Below are positions 1 to 6,358 of a stretch of DNA of 6,898 nt, piece by piece. Position 1 is the stretch's first letter. Each line of letters opens with the position of its first letter. The translations under genes and the position numbers were made by a program. The stretch spans positions 1 to 6,898 of the forward strand of contig JAICRQ010000185.1 of assembly GCA_025966435.1 (NCBI GenBank), written 5' to 3'. The notes beneath the pieces are model-generated. The model was not told the DNA's origin. It was given only the letters and a program-made list of their open reading frames with translations, and searched no databases. The stretch is from Anaerolineales bacterium. Its GTDB lineage: Bacteria > Chloroflexota > Anaerolineae > Anaerolineales > Villigracilaceae.

Positions 1-42
1 AAACTGACCAAGCACACTGAATGCGGCACCTGCCATAATTAA
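1..42 (+). CDS. actA: 3' end of a multiheme cytochrome c, probable ActA (partial)
   Basis: Reading from base 1, the frame gives KLTKHTECGTCHN followed by TAA at 40-42, so only the last 13 codons are present. The CGTCH pentapeptide (bases 22-36) is a c-type haem attachment motif lying one residue from the C-terminus, and the preceding His (bases 13-15) could be an axial ligand to a neighbouring haem. A terminal CxxCH is common in small multihaem cytochromes of the c3/c7 type and in the ActA/QrcA subunits that precede the molybdopterin-like subunit in ACIII and Qrc operons. It lies 27 bases upstream of the next gene, fitting the canonical order actA-actB-actC-actD-actE. Only one haem motif is visible; the multihaem nature and the name ActA are inferred from gene order. 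Confidence 0.75.
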   Translation, partial: KLTKHTECGTCHN

Positions 43-51
43 ACCGGGTAC

Positions 52-59
52 AAAAGGAA
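52..59 (+). promoter_or_regulatory. Ribosome binding site of the ActB1 gene
   Basis: An AAAGGAAC stretch containing AAGGA lies about 10 bases before the ATG at 70. It supports that start, which also gives a complete Tat signal at the very N-terminus of the protein. Confidence 0.6.
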
Positions 60-69
60 CAGACTGACT

Positions 70-2283
70 ATGAGTGAAAAAATTTCACGGCGTGAATTTC
101 TCAAGCTTGCAGCCGCAGGGGCGGCGACGACGGCTGTTCTTACGGGCTGTGGTCCTGCTTCGCGCTACGTGAAGCGTGAGCCGTATTCAAGGATGCCCGA
201 GTATACCTACAATGGCTTGAGCACCTATTACGCCACAACGTGCCGCGAATGTGCGGCGGGATGCGGTCTTATCGTCCGTACATTTCAGGGACGCGCCCTC
301 AAAGTAGAGGGGAATCCCAATCATCCCGTTAATCGTGGCAAGACCTGTCCGCGTGGGCAAGTTACCCTTCAGGGTTTGTATAACCCGGACCGCGTTCAGG
401 GTCCGATTCAGCACACACGGGGAGAAGCGCTCTATAACGATCGTTTTCAACCGATACAATCGAATCTATCCTGGGATGAAGCTATTCAGGTCGTTGCTGA
501 CGCTCTGGTCAGCCCGACAGGGACGGCTTTCCTGCTTGGAACGGGCTCCGATCATCTGTTTGACCTGGTCTCGGACCTAGCAACTGCCATTGGTGCGCCG
601 GCTCCCATTCGCTTTAGCGCGGGAAGCATGTTCGATGGACAGGCTACCCTCAGCAGAGCGGCGGAGGATGTATTCGGTCAGGCGGCGCTGCCATTCTTCG
701 ATATTGGGAATTCTGACCTGGTGCTTTCCTTCGGCGCGAATTTCCTCGAAACCTGGCTTTCTCCGGTCGCCTATAACCGGGAATATGGAAAATTGCGCCG
801 CGGAAACCCAAAGCGACGCGGCTACTTCATCCAGTTCGAACCGCGCATGTCTCAAACCGCTGCAAGCGCCGATCAATGGATTCCGATCCATCCCGGGAGC
901 GAAGGCATGGTGGCGCGGGCAATTGGCAGACTCGTGGCGGAAGCAAGAGGCGGCGAGATGCCGGCAGCTTTTGGAAACGTCGATCTGGAGGCTGTCACTT
1001 CCGAGGCGGGAATCAGTATGGAGACCCTCGAGAACGTCGTCCAGCACATCCTCGATGCGGCGAGCCCGGTTGCCATCCCGGGTGGCGCCGTGTTGAGCAT
1101 GAGCAATGGACTCCAAACGGCGCAGGCTGTGATGGCGCTCAATGCCATGTCTGAAAATATTGGCAGAGCGGGCGGCGTGCTCCTTTCTCCGCTTTCGCCC
1201 AATCAAGATGCTTACCATCGTGCTGCCAGCGCCCGTGAGATGGCTGATTTTATCGACACAATGAACGGCGGTGGAATCACAAGACTGTTCATCCATGGCA
1301 TAAACCCGGTCTTTGAGCTGCCCAAATCGCTTGGGTTTGCCGAAGCACTGTCGAACGTGGGCACAGTCATTTCTTTTGCTACGTTCCCGGATGAAACCGC
1401 TGTTGCCTCAGACTATATCTTCCCCGATCACCATGGACTCGAATCGTGGGGTTACCAGCGACCTGCGACAGGCGCCGTGCAGTCTGTGCTTTCGGGGGCG
1501 CAGCCGGTCGTTTCGCCGCTTTACAATACGCGCTCCACAGTCGATGTGCTCCTTGCCGCCGCGAAACTGGCCGGGACGGCGGCGGCACAGGCGATGCCGT
1601 TCACCGATGAAGTGGAATACATCCAGAGCAAACTGGCGAACCTGGTCGGGCAGGCTGGCGGTTCCTTTGCTGCGCCCGAGATCAATGCATTCAGCGCCTA
1701 TTTCCAGCAGCATGGCGGATGGTGGACAGCAGAACCCGTGGATCCGGGTGGGGCTCCGCCAGCCGCCCCTGGCGAAAGCACAGCGGAGCCGGGCGAGGCA
1801 GAATTTGCCGGTGAAGGCGAATTCTTCTTCCTGCCATTTGTTTCCCCTACGCTGGGCGAATCTGGCGCGAACAAACCCTGGCTGCAGGAACTGGCAGATC
1901 CCACAACCACCGTCATGTGGAATACATGGGTGGAGATCAACCCGGAAACGGCGCATGAGCTTGGGCTTGAGAATGACGATGTCGTAAAGATCATCAGTGA
2001 AGCCGGAGAAGTGGAAGCGCCTGTGTACCTGTACCCCGCGATCCATCCCGAGGTGATCGCGATGCCCTTCGGGCAGGGTCATACAGCTTACGGGCGCTAT
2101 GCCCAGGGGCGCGGAACGAATCCCGCAGATCTTCTCGGTGCGCATTTTAATGAAGCCGGGGATCTTGCCTTTGCGGGAATGAAGGTGCGCGTGGAGAAGA
2201 CCGACAGAAAGCAAATCCTTTCACGGCTGGAGAGTCGGATTGGCGTTTATGGGGAAGGGCTTGGCGGTGATACACATCGGTAG
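70..2283 (+). CDS. actB1: ACIII molybdopterin-oxidoreductase-like subunit ActB1 (Tat lipoprotein)
   Basis: A 737-residue periplasm-facing subunit of the quinol-oxidising complex, homologous to Mo-bisMGD enzymes. The N-terminus has a textbook Tat motif, SRREFLK (residues 6-12), then a hydrophobic stretch and a lipobox LTGC with Cys27, so Tat export and lipidation are predicted. Cys58, Cys61, Cys65 and Cys93 form the CX2CX3CX27C motif that binds the N-terminal [4Fe-4S] cluster of this superfamily, followed by PRG (Arg95 at the usual Lys/Arg position). A family block around residues 256-276 (FEPRMSQTA...ADQWIPIHPG) is clear, but the region where a Cys/Sec/Ser/Asp molybdenum ligand normally sits (about 178-192, FSAGSMFDGQ) has no Cys, suggesting a non-catalytic scaffold. 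A Pro/Gly/Glu-rich linker (about 556-584) precedes the C-terminal dinucleotide-binding-like domain (about 585-725), which contains GRYAQGRGTNP. In studied ACIII this part is fused to the ferredoxin domain; here the genes are separate. A QrcB-type subunit is the main alternative. Confidence 0.88.
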   Translation: MSEKISRREFLKLAAAGAATTAVLTGCGPASRYVKREPYSRMPEYTYNGLSTYYATTCRECAAGCGLIVRTFQGRALKVEGNPNHPVNRGKTCPRGQVTLQGLYNPDRVQGPIQHTRGEALYNDRFQPIQSNLSWDEAIQVVADALVSPTGTAFLLGTGSDHLFDLVSDLATAIGAPAPIRFSAGSMFDGQATLSRAAEDVFGQAALPFFDIGNSDLVLSFGANFLETWLSPVAYNREYGKLRRGNPKRRGYFIQFEPRMSQTAASADQWIPIHPGSEGMVARAIGRLVAEARGGEMPAAFGNVDLEAVTSEAGISMETLENVVQHILDAASPVAIPGGAVLSMSNGLQTAQAVMALNAMSENIGRAGGVLLSPLSPNQDAYHRAASAREMADFIDTMNGGGITRLFIHGINPVFELPKSLGFAEALSNVGTVISFATFPDETAVASDYIFPDHHGLESWGYQRPATGAVQSVLSGAQPVVSPLYNTRSTVDVLLAAAKLAGTAAAQAMPFTDEVEYIQSKLANLVGQAGGSFAAPEINAFSAYFQQHGGWWTAEPVDPGGAPPAAPGESTAEPGEAEFAGEGEFFFLPFVSPTLGESGANKPWLQELADPTTTVMWNTWVEINPETAHELGLENDDVVKIISEAGEVEAPVYLYPAIHPEVIAMPFGQGHTAYGRYAQGRGTNPADLLGAHFNEAGDLAFAGMKVRVEKTDRKQILSRLESRIGVYGEGLGGDTHR

Positions 2284-2295
2284 AGGAGACGAGAT

Positions 2296-3090
2296 ATGAG
2301 TTTGATGGTTGATTTAAACCGCGTAGGCGCGAAGGGTTCGCTGATACAAGAAGAAGCTAGTGGCAAGTGGGGGATGGTCATCGACCAGGATATCTGCACG
2401 GGCTGCCAGGCGTGTGTGGCTGCCTGCGCCATGGAAAATAACCTCCCGTTCGTGATGGAGGAAGATGCCGGGTATGGTCGTACCCTGCACTGGATCCGGA
2501 TTGAACGTTTTTGGGAGGGAGAATATCCGGAAGTGAGCGCAACTCCCTTCCAGCCGATGTTGTGCCAGCACTGCGGCAGCGCGCCCTGCGAGCCGGTTTG
2601 CCCGGTGTTTGCTTCGGTTCACAGCCAGGCGGAAGAACTGAACCTTCAGGTGTACAACCGCTGTGTAGGCACGCGTTACTGCGCAAACAACTGTCCCTAT
2701 CAGGTACGTCAGTTCAACTGGAGGGATTATCACTTCCTGCCCTTCCACGCAAATGACTTTGACGGGCAACTGGTTTTCCCTTTGCATAACCAGTTAAATC
2801 CTGACGTCACCGTGCGCCAGCGCGGCGTGATGGAGAAATGCACGTTCTGCATCCAGCGTATCCATAAGGCACAGGATACAGCGAAGTCAGAAGGTCGTGA
2901 GGTAGAGGATGGCGAATTCACCACTGCCTGTGCCCAAGCCTGCCCAACGGACGCGATTAAGTTCGGCCGCCTGGATGACCATGAGAGCCTAGTAAGCCAG
3001 CTTGCGCAGCAAGAGCGTGGGTACCAGCAATTGCACGAACTTAACACCCTGCCGCGCATTACCTATCTGAAGGCAGAAAGGGCAGAGTAA
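2296..3090 (+). CDS. actB2: ACIII iron-sulfur subunit ActB2 (three [4Fe-4S] plus one [3Fe-4S])
   Basis: A 264-residue NrfC/PsrB/DmsB-type ferredoxin subunit, the predicted electron wire between the quinone-binding membrane subunit and the haems. It has exactly 15 cysteines: Cys34/37/40/44, Cys90/93/98/102, Cys123/129/133 and Cys182/185/212/216. In the third group the sequence RCVGTRYCANNCPY has Thr126 where four-cluster relatives have Cys, so this site should hold a [3Fe-4S] cluster, matching the cluster content reported for purified ACIII. It has no signal peptide; it is probably carried across the membrane with the Tat-targeted ActB1 partner, as in other molybdoenzyme-type complexes. The gene begins 12 bases after actB1; an AGAGGAG ribosome site at 2282-2288 overlaps the previous stop and favours ATG 2296 over the in-frame ATG at 2305. 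The next gene starts one base after its stop, suggesting translational coupling. Confidence 0.93.
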   Translation: MSLMVDLNRVGAKGSLIQEEASGKWGMVIDQDICTGCQACVAACAMENNLPFVMEEDAGYGRTLHWIRIERFWEGEYPEVSATPFQPMLCQHCGSAPCEPVCPVFASVHSQAEELNLQVYNRCVGTRYCANNCPYQVRQFNWRDYHFLPFHANDFDGQLVFPLHNQLNPDVTVRQRGVMEKCTFCIQRIHKAQDTAKSEGREVEDGEFTTACAQACPTDAIKFGRLDDHESLVSQLAQQERGYQQLHELNTLPRITYLKAERAE

Positions 3091-3091
3091 C

Positions 3092-4540
3092 ATGGCTGTC
3101 ACTTCCAAATACTTTTCCGGCTCGGAACGGGCGCACGAGGAACATCACGAAGAAGAGCATGATCCGCGCGAATCCCTGATGTTCGACCCGCTGCCGCGGG
3201 GTGTAATGAACGACATGGTGATGGAGTCGATGCACACAACCTCCTGGAAGTTCTGGCTGGTGCTAGGCATTCTTGCATTCCTGGTGGCGACCTGTTTCTT
3301 TTACGCCTGGGGCTATATGATTTCCGAAGGGCTTTACGTGGCGGGTGTGATGCGCCCCTCCTTCTGGGGGATCTTCCTGGTCAATACCGTGTTCTGGATC
3401 GGTATCAGTCACGCGGGAACGTTTATCTCTGCGATCCTGCGCGTGATGAAAGCGGAGTTTCGCCGTCCGTTCACTCGTGCCGCGGAGCTGATGACGACTT
3501 TCGGCTTGATCCAGGCGGGCGCCAGCATCTTCATGCATCTCGGTCGTGTCTGGCTGGCGTACTGGCTGTTCCCCATCCCTAACGAGAGGCAGTTGTGGCC
3601 CAACTTCCACTCGCCATTGATGTGGGACTTGCTGGCAATCACCACCTACGTGCTCGGCAGTACTATGTACCTGTTCCTGCCGCTCATCCCCGACCTGGCG
3701 ATGGCGCGTGACCGCTCCACCGGCTGGCGCAAGACCTTTTATCGCATCCTTGCGTTGGGTTTCCGCGGCACCGAAGGCGAATGGCGCCACCTTACGGTTG
3801 CCATGAACATCTTTGCCTTTGCGATCATCCCGGTCATGTTCTCGGTACACACCATCGTATCCTGGGACTTTGCAATGGCGATGCGCCCAGGCTGGTCTTC
3901 CACAGTGTTTGGTCCGTACTTCGTACTCGGGGCGCTGCACTCCGGTATGGGTGCAGTGGCGATCGTGTTGTTCATCATGCGCGCCACGATGAAGCATATG
4001 GATTACTTCATCCGCAAGGAACATTTCGATGCGCTCGGCAAACTCATGCTGATCGTTTCGTTTGCATACGCCTACTTCTTCTTCAATGATTACATCGTCC
4101 AGTGGTATGGCGGCGACCTGGCGACGGACAACCTCCTGCACTGGCTAGAAGGTGGCCCTATGGCGTGGATGTTCTTCCAGATGATCGGTTTCAACATCGT
4201 GTTACCATGGCTGACGCTCTGGAACAAGCGAATACGTACCACACCCTGGCTGCTTGCGCTCATCGGTTTGCTCATCAATGTGGGTATGTACTGGGAACGT
4301 TACGTCATCATTCCGGTTATGCTCACGATCAACCGCATGCCGTTCACCTGGAGATTGTATGAACCGCGCATCGAGATTTTCCTGACCATCGGAACGTTCT
4401 CGATGTTCCTCCTGTTCTACATGATCGCCTCCCGCCTCATTCCGTTGATCCCGGTCTGGGAGGTGCAGGAGGGACAAATGACGCATTCCCTGCGCAAGGT
4501 GGGTAAAGCTCATCTGCCAACGATTACGGAGTTCGAGTAA
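3092..4540 (+). CDS. actC: ACIII membrane quinone-interacting subunit ActC (NrfD/PsrC family)
   Basis: A 482-residue polytopic membrane protein of the NrfD/PsrC family, the predicted quinol-oxidation site of the complex. About ten hydrophobic helices can be picked out: roughly residues 53-82, 89-118, 128-160, 174-202, 234-262, 270-297, 313-338, 355-377, 383-411 and 427-455. This matches the ten-helix ActC/ActF type rather than the shorter eight-helix NrfD type. Characteristic family blocks include NTVFWIGISHAGTF (about 98-111) with a membrane-embedded His107, the helix around 136-151 (FGLIQAGASIFMHLGR) and SVHTIVSWDFA (251-261). The cytoplasmic-looking N-terminus is rich in His and Glu (residues 12-23, AHEEHHEEEHD). 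The start follows the actB2 stop by one base, with an AAAGGG ribosome site ending near 3082. Only one NrfD-type gene is visible, so this subunit may be the sole quinone and proton module unless an actF lies elsewhere. Confidence 0.93.
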   Translation: MAVTSKYFSGSERAHEEHHEEEHDPRESLMFDPLPRGVMNDMVMESMHTTSWKFWLVLGILAFLVATCFFYAWGYMISEGLYVAGVMRPSFWGIFLVNTVFWIGISHAGTFISAILRVMKAEFRRPFTRAAELMTTFGLIQAGASIFMHLGRVWLAYWLFPIPNERQLWPNFHSPLMWDLLAITTYVLGSTMYLFLPLIPDLAMARDRSTGWRKTFYRILALGFRGTEGEWRHLTVAMNIFAFAIIPVMFSVHTIVSWDFAMAMRPGWSSTVFGPYFVLGALHSGMGAVAIVLFIMRATMKHMDYFIRKEHFDALGKLMLIVSFAYAYFFFNDYIVQWYGGDLATDNLLHWLEGGPMAWMFFQMIGFNIVLPWLTLWNKRIRTTPWLLALIGLLINVGMYWERYVIIPVMLTINRMPFTWRLYEPRIEIFLTIGTFSMFLLFYMIASRLIPLIPVWEVQEGQMTHSLRKVGKAHLPTITEFE

Positions 4541-4552
4541 AGGGAGTGGTAC

Positions 4553-5074
4553 ATGGCTGATACAACATTTTTGGCACTCTTTGAAGATATCGATCCGGCG
4601 GCGAACGCGATCGAGAAATTGCATGAGATGGGAGTCACCAATGACCGCATGGAGGTGATGTCCGGCGTGCCTATCAACCCCAGGATGCTGGGGCGCCCGC
4701 ATCCCTGGACGAATGTTTCAAGATTAGCGCTGGGCGGGGCGATTGCGGGCTTCTTTTTTGGGCTCTTCTTGAACTTTGGAACGCCGAATCTGTACGCGGT
4801 GCGAGTGGGCGGCCAGGCATTGTTTCCTATTCCACCGGGTTTGATTATTCTCTTCGAAATGACAATGCTTTTCGCGCTGCTTGCCACCTTCCTGGGTGTG
4901 TTCCTCGAAAGCGACTTTCCGAATTACCGCTCCCTGCAATATGTCCCACAGATCAGCGATGGCAAGATCGGTGTCTTTTTCCAAATTCCGCAGGAGGAGC
5001 AGCAAAAGTTCACCGATGCCCTGAACGAGCTGGGCGCCGAATCCGTGGAACCGACTGAGGCGCGGCAACTATGA
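4553..5074 (+). CDS. actD: ACIII membrane subunit ActD (DUF3341 family)
   Basis: A 173-residue protein of the DUF3341/ActD family, a structural membrane subunit of ACIII with no known cofactor. The N-terminal soluble part (about 1-50) begins FLALFEDIDPAANAIEKLHE and continues to MSGVPI, the typical DUF3341 pattern of a small alpha/beta fold that ends in a short proline-containing turn. Two membrane helices follow (about 56-76, Gly-rich GGAIAGFFFG, and about 96-118), and a C-terminal soluble segment (about 122-165) ends in a short helix and a hydrophilic tail. The usual HPxFN-like stretch after the second helix seems to be replaced by DFPNY. The gene starts 12 bases after actC with AGGGAG at 4541-4546, and its stop overlaps the actE start (ATGA). 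Confidence 0.87.
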   Translation: MADTTFLALFEDIDPAANAIEKLHEMGVTNDRMEVMSGVPINPRMLGRPHPWTNVSRLALGGAIAGFFFGLFLNFGTPNLYAVRVGGQALFPIPPGLIILFEMTMLFALLATFLGVFLESDFPNYRSLQYVPQISDGKIGVFFQIPQEEQQKFTDALNELGAESVEPTEARQL

Positions 5075-5580
5075 GACTTCTAACACAACTGGTCTGGGTG
5101 TTCACTGTGCTGGCAATCCTCCTCGCAGTGGTCCTGCTCTTTACCTATGACGTCATCAAGGTTGAATGGATTTCCTTTATGGAGATCCAGCCTTCCCATC
5201 GCCAGATGGAAGATCCGCTCCCGGTGCCGGCGCGCTCCATCCCGATCGAGGGACCCGTATCCATCCCGGGTATGCTCCCGCCTGAAAATCCGGTCGAGGC
5301 AGATGAAGCTTCGATCGCGCGCGGCTCGGAGCTTTTTGAAATCCATTGCAGGATGTGTCATGGACAGACCGCGGAGGGGAATGGTCCGATTGCTCCTTTC
5401 CTTGCCAATAAGCCTGCGAATCTGACGTCTCCCATCGTGCAATCGAAAAGCGACGGCTCTATCTTTCTGACGATTACTAATGGGGTGGAGGGGAAAATGC
5501 CGCCCCTTAATGAGAACCTGCTTGTCCACGACCGCTGGGACCTGGTCAACTTCATCCGCACGCTGACCATAGAAGACTAG
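5071..5580 (+). CDS. actE: ACIII monohaem cytochrome c subunit ActE
   Basis: A 169-residue class I c-type cytochrome. A hydrophobic N-terminal segment (about residues 5-26) lacks a lipobox cysteine, so it probably acts as an uncleaved membrane anchor; a Pro-rich linker follows (about 48-75). The haem domain runs from about 78 to 166: CRMCH (Cys93, Cys96, His97) binds the haem covalently, and Met143 in GKMPPL is the likely sixth ligand, with the usual DLVNFIRTL C-terminal helix. In ACIII the monohaem ActE works with multihaem ActA to deliver electrons to a terminal oxidase or soluble acceptor. The start overlaps the actD stop in ATGA (5071-5074), indicating translational coupling; the upstream TGAGGCG around 5055 is a weak ribosome site. 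Some ActE proteins elsewhere are lipoproteins, so the helical anchor is a minor difference. Confidence 0.9.
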   Translation: MRLLTQLVWVFTVLAILLAVVLLFTYDVIKVEWISFMEIQPSHRQMEDPLPVPARSIPIEGPVSIPGMLPPENPVEADEASIARGSELFEIHCRMCHGQTAEGNGPIAPFLANKPANLTSPIVQSKSDGSIFLTITNGVEGKMPPLNENLLVHDRWDLVNFIRTLTIED

Positions 5581-5593
5581 GGGAGGAGCCAAC

Positions 5594-6247
5594 ATGAATG
5601 ACGACACTCGTGGATTGATTTATGGGACGATCGCTTTTTTCCTGGTCGGCCTGGTCATTTGGCTCGGGTTTGTTTATATTTCCGCTTGCGGCTTCACGCT
5701 GAATTGTCTTCAGGGCGCGCCCCTGGTGGTGCGGACGCCCATCCCGACCTTAATTCCTTTTGGAGAAGTGGAGCGAGAGCCGGGGAACACAGAGGTTGAC
5801 TTCAATCGATGTCAAATCGGCGCGGTCCAATTAATTGGTGCCTGGGTCGAGGCAGGGCATTCGGATACGGAAGCATTTCCATTTACCGACTCAAACGGGC
5901 AGGACTGTGAAGCGACATATGAAGATATCCAGCCTCTCTTGCGAGAAAACAGTGTTTGGTACCCGGGTTCCCTTGGCTGTACCTCCTGCCACAACGCCGA
6001 CCTGACCGACCGAAGCGGCGGATTGGATTTGTCCACGTATGAGGCAATGTCTGCCAATGCAGCTCTTTTCGGTGATGGCAGTTGGGAAGGCTCATTACTG
6101 CATGAGGTACTGGTCAACCAGGGATTGACCGCAGAAGGTCACTCTCCGGATGTGGAACCGCGTAACCCGGTCTTATATGTAGGTCAGGTCATCGGTGATG
6201 GGGAAACGGAAGGCACAGCGACACCTGAGGTAACTCCGACACCGTAA
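5594..6247 (+). CDS. Membrane-anchored monohaem protein, planctomycete-type cytochrome c-like
   Basis: A 217-residue protein with a short cytoplasmic N-terminus, one membrane helix (about 8-30) and a periplasmic domain. A single haem motif CTSCH (Cys129, Cys132, His133) is followed by NADLTDRSGGLDLSTYEAM; the pattern CxxCHN...GGLDL..Y resembles the cytochrome domains common in Planctomycetes (PSCyt1-like), not the class I domain of ActE. Met152 is a possible sixth ligand but this is a guess. Four more cysteines (32, 38, 73, 105) could form two disulfides. The C-terminal tail (about 201-217) is Glu/Thr/Pro-rich, ending ATPEVTPTP. A strong ribosome site, GGGAGGAG at 5581-5588, sits directly after the actE stop, so it is the last gene of the operon, before the terminator. 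It may be an extra electron-transfer subunit of the complex; I do not recognise it as a named Act subunit. Confidence 0.8.
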   Translation: MNDDTRGLIYGTIAFFLVGLVIWLGFVYISACGFTLNCLQGAPLVVRTPIPTLIPFGEVEREPGNTEVDFNRCQIGAVQLIGAWVEAGHSDTEAFPFTDSNGQDCEATYEDIQPLLRENSVWYPGSLGCTSCHNADLTDRSGGLDLSTYEAMSANAALFGDGSWEGSLLHEVLVNQGLTAEGHSPDVEPRNPVLYVGQVIGDGETEGTATPEVTPTP

Positions 6248-6257
6248 ATAAAAACAG

Positions 6258-6287
6258 AAACTCCCGGATGTCCGGGAGTTTTTATTT
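6258..6287 (+). terminator. Rho-independent terminator of the act operon
   Basis: A perfect 11-base-pair inverted repeat, AAACTCCCGGA (6258-6268) and TCCGGGAGTTT (6271-6281), has a 2-base spacer (in practice a 4-base loop) and runs into the T-rich TTTTTATTT at 6279-6287. It starts 10 bases after the last stop codon. The A-rich flank at 6246-6254 can pair with the T tract, so it might also work on the minus strand, but no minus-strand gene is seen to need it. Confidence 0.92.
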
Positions 6288-6311
6288 ACACAAGTAGGCA
6301 TCGGCTATAAT
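6285..6311 (+). promoter_or_regulatory. Probable sigma-70-type promoter for the gene at 6359
   Basis: A perfect TATAAT (6306-6311) is preceded by TTTACA (6285-6290, five of six matches to TTGACA) with a 15-base spacer, shorter than the optimal 17. Transcription would start near 6318, leaving a leader of about 40 bases. The -35 element overlaps the tail of the operon terminator, so the intergenic region is compact. Confidence 0.6.
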
Positions 6312-6358
6312 CACGACGTCCCTGCACGTAACGATTCTTTACACACACCCAGAGAAAC

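Noticed and set aside
1408..2214. A 268-codon minus-strand open frame, and another at 577-1296, within actB1
   Set aside because: Both are fully antisense to the clearly homologous ActB1 coding sequence and show no protein-like hydrophobic or motif pattern.
70..3090. A catalytic formate dehydrogenase, DMSO reductase or polysulfide reductase operon
   Set aside because: The Fe-S motif fits, but no Cys or Sec Mo ligand is apparent, B2 has the Thr-substituted 3Fe site, and DUF3341 (ActD) and monohaem ActE genes follow, all of which point to ACIII.
3263..4141. A 292-codon open frame on the minus strand inside actC
   Set aside because: It is antisense to an unambiguous NrfD-family gene, has low-complexity Arg/His/Asp-rich composition, no recognisable domain and no ribosome site; such frames arise from codon bias in GC-rich genes.
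5594..6247. The last gene as ActG or a duplicated ActE
   Set aside because: It has a different haem-domain pattern from ActE and carries a haem motif, while ActG, as I recall it, is a small haem-free membrane protein.
6245..6288. A bidirectional terminator for a convergent gene
   Set aside because: The A-rich and T-rich flanks are symmetrical, but the next gene is on the plus strand, so only forward termination is needed.
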